Assembly: GCA_013331575.1 (NCBI GenBank)
Contig: DUGD01000085.1
Coordinates: forward strand, 520 to 11,018
DNA from: Candidatus Woesearchaeota archaeon
GTDB lineage: Archaea > Nanobdellota > Nanobdellia > Woesearchaeales > UBA525
DNA length: 10,499 nucleotides
Direction: 5' to 3'
Both the position numbers and the translations under genes were made by a program. A model generated the notes under the pieces. That model had not been told where the DNA came from, did not search any database, and saw nothing but the letters and a program-made list of their open reading frames with translations. Positions 6,410 to 10,499 of this stretch are shown here, in pieces. The stretch's first letter is position 1. Each line of letters begins with the position of its first letter.

Positions 6410-7135
6410 ATGGACCCGCTCGTCTTCATGCCGTATGGCCTCAACCCGAACATACGCAAGGACTACTGCGACAAGCTGCGCCAGCATTCTCTCGAACCGT
6501 GCATCGTCCGTTACGACGTGCCGATGATCGATATCCGTGCGGCGTACGAACGCTCCGACGCGGTCATGCTCTTGGGCGGGTCGGACGTGAACCCTCGCCG
6601 ATACGACGCCCCGCTCTCACCGCTCACAAAAGACATGGATGATCTGCGGGATCGGCATGATCTCACGACGCTCGATTGGGCGTACGCGGACCGCAAGCCC
6701 ATCTTGGGCATCTGCCGCGGCGCGCAGCTCATGTGGGTGCACCGCGGCGGCAAGTTGATGCAGCACATCCCTGAGTTCCTTTCTCCTACGACGGAGATGC
6801 ATAGCACAGAGCTCGTGCCGCAGACTACTGGTTCGCTCACGAGCAATAACGTCTTGATCATGCCGGGAACGCTACTAAGCTCGATTGTCCGCGATGCGTC
6901 TCTCGACGTGATGTGCGCGCACCACCAATCTATAGCGCTTCCTCCCATGCCTGGTCGTTTGCGTATCGCAGCGCTTAGCCATCATGGTGTAGTCGAAGCG
7001 ATAGAGGGCATTACTCCGGACCACTTTGTCCTTGGTGTGCAGTTCCACCCCGAAGTCACAAATGGCAAAACGGACAATATCTTCAAGGCGTTCTACGACG
7101 CTGCAGTCGCATATGCACATAGACTGTTGCGTTGA
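6410..7135 (+). CDS. Class I glutamine amidotransferase-like protein / gamma-glutamyl hydrolase (peptidase C26)
   Basis: A 241-residue single-domain protein of the PuuD/peptidase C26 branch, which hydrolyses gamma-glutamyl amides such as gamma-glutamyl-GABA. Visible marks are MLLGGSDVNPRRY (the GG-D-P-Y signature of this branch), the nucleophile elbow GICRGAQ with C102, the HHQS motif, and GVQFHPE with H213 and E215, completing the Cys-His-Glu triad. The RDRHD-TTLDWAYADRKPILGICRG stretch matches the family, where an R-D--E segment precedes the elbow. Length is normal (about 240-250). No synthetase partner is adjacent, which favours a hydrolase over an amidotransferase subunit. Members of this branch act in polyamine or gamma-glutamyl metabolism; deoxyhypusine synthase, a spermidine user, lies 3 kb downstream, but a link is speculative. 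A T-rich tract directly follows the stop. Confidence 0.9.
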   Translation: MDPLVFMPYGLNPNIRKDYCDKLRQHSLEPCIVRYDVPMIDIRAAYERSDAVMLLGGSDVNPRRYDAPLSPLTKDMDDLRDRHDLTTLDWAYADRKPILGICRGAQLMWVHRGGKLMQHIPEFLSPTTEMHSTELVPQTTGSLTSNNVLIMPGTLLSSIVRDASLDVMCAHHQSIALPPMPGRLRIAALSHHGVVEAIEGITPDHFVLGVQFHPEVTNGKTDNIFKAFYDAAVAYAHRLLR

Positions 7136-7150
7136 AAAATAATTTTTGTA
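7136..7150 (+). terminator. T-rich terminator after the amidotransferase gene
   Basis: AAAAATAATTTTTG follows the stop codon at once, with T5 at 7143-7147. Archaeal transcription commonly ends at such runs. The A and T blocks are complementary but would form only a very weak stem. Confidence 0.45.
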
Positions 7151-7158
7151 TAGAAAAC

Positions 7159-7168
7159 CATAAATATC
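7159..7168 (+). promoter_or_regulatory. TATA box in front of the 27-codon ORF and aminotransferase
   Basis: ATAAATAT (7160-7167) is centred 25.5 nt before the ATG at 7189, the same spacing as the leaderless promoters at 2924, 6379, 9478 and 10222. It is the only good TATA box between the amidotransferase and the aminotransferase, so it probably drives the latter as well, through a leader of about 240 nt. Confidence 0.65.
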
Positions 7169-7188
7169 CTGCTTGTTTACCCAGTATC

Positions 7189-7272
7189 ATGCGAACAGCA
7201 TCATCGTCAGAGAAGCAAACATCCCTCTGTAGCGTGAGCGCGTTCGCGTTCTTCGAAAAGTTTTGGTATTGA
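7189..7272 (+). CDS. 27-codon ORF with aromatic-rich tail, candidate leader peptide
   Basis: The ATG lies exactly where the TATA box at 7160-7167 should start transcription, so the ORF would be the first thing translated on this mRNA. It encodes 27 residues: a polar Ser-rich first half and a tail SAFAFFEKFWY that holds four Phe, one Trp and one Tyr in the last 9 residues before TGA. A fold-type-I aminotransferase related to HisC and aromatic aminotransferases begins 154 nt after the stop. This arrangement resembles a leader peptide that senses charged aromatic tRNAs. It could also be a chance ORF in a long leader, or the front of an interrupted gene, because the same frame stays open from 7273 to 7503 after the single TGA. 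Nothing proves translation. Confidence 0.4.
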   Translation: MRTASSSEKQTSLCSVSAFAFFEKFWY

Positions 7273-7426
7273 GCGTGCACACGCCGCCTCAAATCCCTTG
7301 CGATCGCTTGCGCTAAACGCTCGCGCACCGCAGCGACGAACAACGGCGTTCTACCCGGAACAACGAAAACGTTCAAAGGTGAAACTATGCATATCATTCC
7401 GAATAGAGGACAGGCTGCAACGATAG
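7273..7426 (+). other. Leader region between mini-ORF and aminotransferase
   Basis: This 154-nt stretch has no second TATA box and no good Shine-Dalgarno near the ATG at 7427; AGAGG at 7405-7409 is 18 nt away. Short complementary segments are visible: GCGT/ACGC (7273-7276 with 7281-7284), TCGC/GCGA (7321-7324 with 7333-7336) and AACGC/GCGTT (7316-7320 with 7346-7350), the last two nested. They could form alternative stems but are short, and I see no clear attenuator. Confidence 0.3.
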
Positions 7427-8365
7427 ATGAGCGCACCGCGCGAAGCGGAGAGGCGTTGTCGAGAGACGCTGAACGCTATTGTTGGTTTAAGCGAGATCGA
7501 CCTTGACACGATAGCGACGCACATAGCGATAAACGGCGTACCACAGCATGTGGATGCGCTCGAGCAGACGATAGCGCGCTATCACCACGTGCCAGAGTCC
7601 CATGTGCTGGTAGGGAGCAGCGCTCTCGCATTGCTTCGCGGAGTGGCCGCTGCAGTCGGCAGGATAGCAATCCCGGTGCCGGACTACTTCGAGTTCGCAA
7701 GCTATGGCGCTCAGAGCATACTCGTGCAACGATCCGTACGTTTCGCGCTGCCGAACGTAAGCGATCTCGGCGTGTCGGCGGTGCTGCTCTCGAATCCCAA
7801 CAACCCGACGGGGACTTGTCATGACCTGCGCGGAATCGTCCACGAGATAACTCATCGCAATATGCTCCTTGTCGTCGATGAGGCTTATGTGGACTTCGCA
7901 GGTGAGCAGGCATCTATTGCATCGATGGTTGCGCGTAACGAGAACATCGTCGTGGCGAGGACGTTCTCGAAATGCTACGGGATGCTCGATGATAGAGCGG
8001 CGTACTTGCTCGGCCCGCCGGAGCTGCTGCATGAGGTCCGTGCGGAACCCGCGTCGTCTTCGGCGAGGATGCGCGCGCAATCGCTCATTGGCGTGTCGCT
8101 GAACGACGTGCGCCGCGATGTCTCGATGCGTCGAGCTATGCTGCGAAGCATCCTGGCCGGCATCGGCGCCACTACGGCGCGGTCGAGCGCGAACTTCGTG
8201 ATGGCGCGATCGGACGGATACCATCTCTGCGAACGATTGATGGATTCGGGGGTGAAGGTCCGATGTCTCGACGGCACACCGGGACTCGAAGACGCCGGAT
8301 ACTGCCGCGTCGCTGTCGGGTCGTATGCGCAGTTGCACGAGCTCGAGCGCAGAACCCGGAGGTGA
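7427..8365 (+). CDS. HisC-family PLP-dependent aminotransferase (fold type I)
   Basis: A 312-residue class I/II aminotransferase. Visible landmarks are the cofactor-anchoring VGSSALALL, SNPNNPTGT at 122-130, VVDEAY with D151 and Y154 (PLP ring and O3' contacts), and ARTFSK with K182, the Schiff-base lysine. R190 follows in the position of the family's LR-GY arginine, and R294 in GYCRVAVG matches the substrate-carboxylate arginine. The motif style (RTFSK, DEAYVDF) fits HisC-like enzymes, which include histidinol-phosphate, aromatic and threonine-phosphate enzymes. It is about 40 residues shorter than usual HisC, and the N-terminal NENP segment is absent. A TAG at 7424-7426 blocks extension in frame, so either the enzyme is naturally short or a frameshift has removed its start. 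No histidine-pathway genes are nearby; the substrate is open. It is probably expressed from the TATA box at 7160. Confidence 0.88.
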   Translation: MSAPREAERRCRETLNAIVGLSEIDLDTIATHIAINGVPQHVDALEQTIARYHHVPESHVLVGSSALALLRGVAAAVGRIAIPVPDYFEFASYGAQSILVQRSVRFALPNVSDLGVSAVLLSNPNNPTGTCHDLRGIVHEITHRNMLLVVDEAYVDFAGEQASIASMVARNENIVVARTFSKCYGMLDDRAAYLLGPPELLHEVRAEPASSSARMRAQSLIGVSLNDVRRDVSMRRAMLRSILAGIGATTARSSANFVMARSDGYHLCERLMDSGVKVRCLDGTPGLEDAGYCRVAVGSYAQLHELERRTRR

Positions 8366-8390
8366 CGATTCCTTTCTTTCTCTAATTTTT
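8366..8390 (+). terminator. Pyrimidine-rich terminator after the aminotransferase gene
   Basis: The 28-nt gap between the converging aminotransferase and Kae1 genes contains a plus-strand tract of Ts and Cs ending in AATTTTT (8384-8390). It would serve as a U-rich terminator for the plus-strand transcript only. Confidence 0.5.
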
Positions 8391-8393
8391 CGC

Positions 8394-9458
8394 TTAACGC
8401 CACGTCACGTTGACGTCGTCCGTGCGCTCGTACGGCTTGATCGCCGCATCTTCCACCGCCGTGCGCACGCCGCCGCGCTCGAACATGAGCTTCCCGGTCC
8501 AGGCGATCATCGCGGCGTTATCGACGAGATACTGGTTCTCGGGGCAATAGAACCTCGCGCCCCGCTCCTCGCACATGATGCGGCACATCTCCTGCAATCG
8601 CTTGTTGCAACCCACGCCTCCGCCTAACACTAACTCCTCTTTTCCAACATGCGCCATCGCGCGTTCCGCGGTCTCGACGAGCATCGCGAAGACCGTCTCC
8701 TGCGCGCTGAACGCGAGATCCTCCTTCGAGAACTCCCCGCTCTTGAGTTTGTGGAGCATATTCGTCTGGAGCCCCGCGAACGCAACGTCCATGCCTTTCA
8801 CGCTGTAGGGTATCGATATGAGGATCGGCGTCCGGCCGTCGGCTGAAGCGTTGAGCGCAAGTCTCTCTATCTTCGGGCCGCCGGGGAAGCCCAGCCCCAT
8901 GTCGCGCGCGAGCGTGTCTAAGAAGTTCCCGACACCAGTGTCGAGCGTCTCTCCGAAAATGCGGTATTTCCCTTCGTCGTACGCGATGACCTGCGTGTTC
9001 GCGCCGCTGCAGTAGAGGAGCACCGGATCGCTCGCCCGCGTGACGAGGCGCGTGATCTCGAGATGCGCGATGCAGTGATTGACTCCGACGAGCGGCACGC
9101 GCAGGCGGAGCGCGAGCGATTTCGCAACAGCGGCGCCGATACGCAATGTGTGGCCTATCCCTGGTGCTTCGGAATATGCAATGAGTCTGATGTCATCGAT
9201 GCCGATGCCTGCCTTCTCCTTGGCCATTTCCAGCGCCCTCGCGAGGATGGAGGGATAGACGTCGCCATGGTGCTGCGCGACTTTCGCAGGTATCATGCCG
9301 CCGCTCTCGGTCGTGAAACTATCGGTGATATTGGCGATGACGTCGTGCCCTTTGATGATCGCGATACCGAACGTGTGCGCGGTGCTTTCGATACCGAGCA
9401 CTACATCAGCGGCGTTTCCGGGTTCTTGTCTCCGCCTTACGGTTCTCGTTCCGACCAT
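8394..9458 (-). CDS. kae1: tRNA N6-threonylcarbamoyladenosine synthase subunit Kae1 (KEOPS)
   Basis: Kae1 is the catalytic subunit of KEOPS, which transfers the threonylcarbamoyl group from threonylcarbamoyl-AMP to A37 of ANN-decoding tRNAs. The 354-residue protein shows the ASKHA-fold marks: LGIESTAHTFG near the N-terminus, the metal ligands H128 and H132 in VNHCIAHLE, LLYCSGANTQV, and GGGVGCNKRL for nucleotide binding. The third metal ligand is D313 in LVDNAAMIAW, and the family ending RTDDVNVTWR is present. It stops there, so the Bud32 kinase is not fused as it is in some archaea. The ATG at 9458 is chosen over 9518 because the shared TATA box lies 25.5 nt upstream of it; the longer ORF would run back through the TATA box. 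The first 18 residues are a basic extension before the usual start of the fold. Other KEOPS genes are not in the window. Confidence 0.97.
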   Translation of the reverse strand: MVGTRTVRRRQEPGNAADVVLGIESTAHTFGIAIIKGHDVIANITDSFTTESGGMIPAKVAQHHGDVYPSILARALEMAKEKAGIGIDDIRLIAYSEAPGIGHTLRIGAAVAKSLALRLRVPLVGVNHCIAHLEITRLVTRASDPVLLYCSGANTQVIAYDEGKYRIFGETLDTGVGNFLDTLARDMGLGFPGGPKIERLALNASADGRTPILISIPYSVKGMDVAFAGLQTNMLHKLKSGEFSKEDLAFSAQETVFAMLVETAERAMAHVGKEELVLGGGVGCNKRLQEMCRIMCEERGARFYCPENQYLVDNAAMIAWTGKLMFERGGVRTAVEDAAIKPYERTDDVNVTWR

Positions 9459-9477
9459 GGTGACGGGGGGGTGGGAG

Positions 9478-9488
9478 GTTTTATAAAT
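9478..9488. promoter_or_regulatory. Shared bidirectional TATA box for kae1 and the HD hydrolase gene
   Basis: TTTATAAA (9480-9487) is its own reverse complement. Its centre is 25.5 nt from the Kae1 ATG (9458, minus) and 26.5 nt from the HD hydrolase ATG (9510, plus). Both genes would therefore be leaderless and read from a single TBP site in opposite directions. Only 51 bases separate the two initiation codons. Confidence 0.85.
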
Positions 9489-9509
9489 CCCGTGCCGGTC
9501 GTCTTGACT

Positions 9510-10112
9510 ATGCCCCACGTCCTGACGCTAACGCGGCTCGAACGGTTCTCGCAAGAGGAACGGTTGCTCATCGAACAAGCGCTCGAATACTCGACTGCGT
9601 GCCATGCGCCGCAACGCCGCGTCTCGGGCGAACCGTTCATCACACACCCGATCGCTGTCGCGCAATCCCTCATCGACGATTTCGGCGCAGATGCCGACAC
9701 CGTCACGGCCGGACTCTTGCACGACGCGGTCGAAGACACGCCTGCGACGCTCGATGATGTCGAATCCCGTTTCGGCAAGACGATACGATTCCTCGTCGAC
9801 GGCGCAACCGATGTCGGTAAGGGCGACGGGGCGGCGCACATACCTGATGTGGAGGAGCGCAGCCGGCAATCGCATCTCAAGGTCGACCGTTATGCGCAAT
9901 CGGACCCTCGCGTGTATCTTGTGAAGCTCGCCGATAGGTGGCATAATCTCAAGCATTGCGCTGCGCTGAGGACGAAAAACCAGTTGCGCATGGCGACCGA
10001 AGCGCTATCATACCATGTCGTGATCGCGCGTCGATTAGGGCTTGTCCAGCAAGCGGATGCTATCGAACGAACCGCGCGCGAAGTCATGGTGCGCAATAAC
10101 GCGATAGTATAA
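9510..10112 (+). CDS. Stand-alone RelA/SpoT-type HD hydrolase (putative small alarmone hydrolase)
   Basis: A 200-residue protein matching the (p)ppGpp 3'-pyrophosphohydrolase domain of RelA/SpoT enzymes, and the stand-alone SAH/MESH1 group. Key sites are H46 in GEPFITHPIAVA, H71-D72 in the HD motif with E75-D76 (GLLHDAVEDT), the FGKTIRFLVDGATDV stretch, and D142 in VYLVKLADRWHNL. These correspond to the four metal ligands and the E-D pair of the streptococcal Rel hydrolase, with close spacing, so hydrolase chemistry should be intact. There is no synthetase, TGS or ACT domain. The substrate could be (p)ppGpp or, as for MESH1, another 3'-phosphate nucleotide such as NADPH. The ATG at 9510 is set by TATA spacing; the frame is open upstream only because it crosses Kae1 antisense. 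It diverges from Kae1 and precedes deoxyhypusine synthase, which has its own promoter. Confidence 0.9.
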   Translation: MPHVLTLTRLERFSQEERLLIEQALEYSTACHAPQRRVSGEPFITHPIAVAQSLIDDFGADADTVTAGLLHDAVEDTPATLDDVESRFGKTIRFLVDGATDVGKGDGAAHIPDVEERSRQSHLKVDRYAQSDPRVYLVKLADRWHNLKHCAALRTKNQLRMATEALSYHVVIARRLGLVQQADAIERTAREVMVRNNAIV

Positions 10113-10129
10113 TTCTCGACGGTAACTCA

Positions 10130-10174
10130 TCGATTCTTATCGACGCGGTGATTGAGTGCCTATTGGCGTGCCAA
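10130..10174. repeat. Two small inverted repeats after the HD hydrolase gene
   Basis: TCGAT-TCTT-ATCGA (10130-10143) and TTGGC-GT-GCCAA (10163-10174) are perfect 5-bp arms with 4-nt and 2-nt spacers. The first could be a small hairpin near the 3' end of the HD hydrolase transcript. The second has the form of a transcription-factor site upstream of the deoxyhypusine synthase promoter. Both are short enough to be chance. Confidence 0.35.
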
Positions 10175-10187
10175 GTATCTACATAGA

Positions 10188-10205
10188 TATGCGTAGATCC
10201 GCATA
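10188..10205. promoter_or_regulatory. Operator-like inverted repeat upstream of the deoxyhypusine synthase promoter
   Basis: TATGCG (10188-10193) and CGCATA (10200-10205) are exact inverted copies around the 6-nt spacer TAGATC. The element ends 5 nt before the first of two TATA boxes, where a regulator could block or aid TFB/TBP binding. No binding protein is known from the window. Confidence 0.4.
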
Positions 10206-10209
10206 GTCG

Positions 10210-10230
10210 GCTTATAAAGCCTTATAAATA
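10210..10230 (+). promoter_or_regulatory. Tandem TATA boxes of the deoxyhypusine synthase gene
   Basis: CTTATAAA occurs twice, at 10211-10218 and 10221-10228, exactly 10 bp apart. The second is centred about 26 nt before the ATG at 10251 and predicts a leaderless mRNA. The first would start transcription 10 nt earlier. The first box also sits in a GGCTT-ATA-AAGCC inverted repeat (10208-10220). Confidence 0.8.
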
Positions 10231-10250
10231 GTGCAGCGCTCCCGTCAGTC

Positions 10251-10499
10251 ATGGCTGATGGTCACAACGAAAAGATAGCGCGCGCGCACGAGAACGATTT
10301 CCATGCAAGCGAGCCCTCCGGTGTAGAAGGGCTTCCCGAGATACGCGGCTACGATTTCGACACCGAGTTCGATTTCGATGCGCTGATAGCATCGTACCGC
10401 ACGACCGGCGCGCAAGCGAGCAACCTCCATGCTGCCATCGAGATGCTACGCGAGATACGTATGAAGAAAGAGGCGGGCGAAATAACTGTCTATCTCAGC
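10251..10499 (+). CDS. dhs: Deoxyhypusine synthase, N-terminal part (cut by window end)
   Basis: The first 83 codons of an ORF that runs off the right edge. Deoxyhypusine synthase uses NAD and spermidine to place an aminobutyl group on one lysine of translation factor aIF5A. The recognisable part is IRGYDFDTEFDFDALIASYRTTGAQASNL, followed by the helix AIEMLREIRMKK and the strand ITVYLS. This follows the family's start, where a G-D-(F)-D--L--S---TGFQA-(N)L segment leads to the strand before the NAD-binding G-T/SN-- region. The NAD and spermidine sites and the active-site lysine lie beyond the edge, so activity cannot be judged. The ATG at 10251 is leaderless by TATA spacing. About 25 acidic and basic residues precede the core, as in many archaeal members. 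Confidence 0.85.
   Translation, partial: MADGHNEKIARAHENDFHASEPSGVEGLPEIRGYDFDTEFDFDALIASYRTTGAQASNLHAAIEMLREIRMKKEAGEITVYLS

Noticed and set aside
7083..7436. A 117-codon minus-strand open frame across the region between the amidotransferase and aminotransferase
   Set aside because: It overlaps the ends of both neighbours antisense, has no TATA box or Shine-Dalgarno before any of its starts, and matches no family I know. The plus-strand TATA and mini-ORF explain the region better, though it is not fully excluded.
7487..8338. A 283-codon minus-strand open frame antisense to the aminotransferase
   Set aside because: Its translation is Arg/His-rich and low in structure. The plus frame carries every PLP-enzyme motif across the same bases, so this is a GC-driven shadow.
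9063..9509. A 149-codon upstream extension of the HD hydrolase frame
   Set aside because: It is antisense to Kae1 and crosses the shared TATA box. The HD domain homology begins after 9510.
10480..10499. Similarity of the last bases (CTATCTCAG) to the 12-bp repeat at the left edge
   Set aside because: The match is short and the right-end bases are in-frame codons of deoxyhypusine synthase (TVYLS). It does not show circularity or a real repeat copy.

Overview
The window looks like a chromosomal segment of an archaeon, mid-to-high GC (judged by eye). Three things point that way. LonB (4349-6349) carries two membrane helices inside its AAA+ domain. Kae1 (8394-9458, minus) and the start of deoxyhypusine synthase (10251 to the right edge) belong to archaeal/eukaryotic translation biology. 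AT-rich TATA boxes sit centred 25-27 nt before several start codons, the pattern of archaeal leaderless transcripts. A DPANN-type lineage is possible from the small proteins and GC content, but that is a guess.

Layout, left to right: a 12-bp x3 tandem repeat at the edge (1-36); a GH13 alpha-amylase-superfamily enzyme (+); a 75-residue two-helix membrane protein (+) converging on a membrane-anchored OB-fold protein (-); an unrecognised 312-residue protein (+) that may be a decayed zinc-peptidase relative; a 51-residue TRASH-like zinc-finger protein (-); membrane LonB protease (+); a class I glutamine amidotransferase / gamma-glutamyl hydrolase (+); a 27-codon ORF with an aromatic-rich tail, then a HisC-family aminotransferase (+); Kae1 (-) divergent from a stand-alone RelA/SpoT-type HD hydrolase (+); and deoxyhypusine synthase (+), cut by the right edge.

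Most genes appear to be single transcription units with their own TATA box rather than a large operon. The TATA spacing fixes several starts: 2955 instead of 2922, 9458 instead of 9518 for Kae1, and 9510 instead of 9063 for the HD hydrolase. Kae1 and the HD hydrolase share one self-complementary TATA octamer with almost equal distances to both ATGs. The right end has a translation theme: t6A tRNA modification (Kae1), hypusination of aIF5A (deoxyhypusine synthase) and possibly alarmone turnover (HD hydrolase). LonB is the main membrane proteolysis gene. The GH13 enzyme, the amidotransferase and the aminotransferase are metabolic, with no pathway partners in view.

The best leads are the aromatic-tailed mini-ORF in front of the aminotransferase, the symmetric bidirectional TATA box, the archaeal stand-alone alarmone-hydrolase homologue, and the TRASH-like microprotein with a strong Shine-Dalgarno and a potentially long structured leader. 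No rRNA, tRNA, CRISPR array, insertion sequence or integrase was found.
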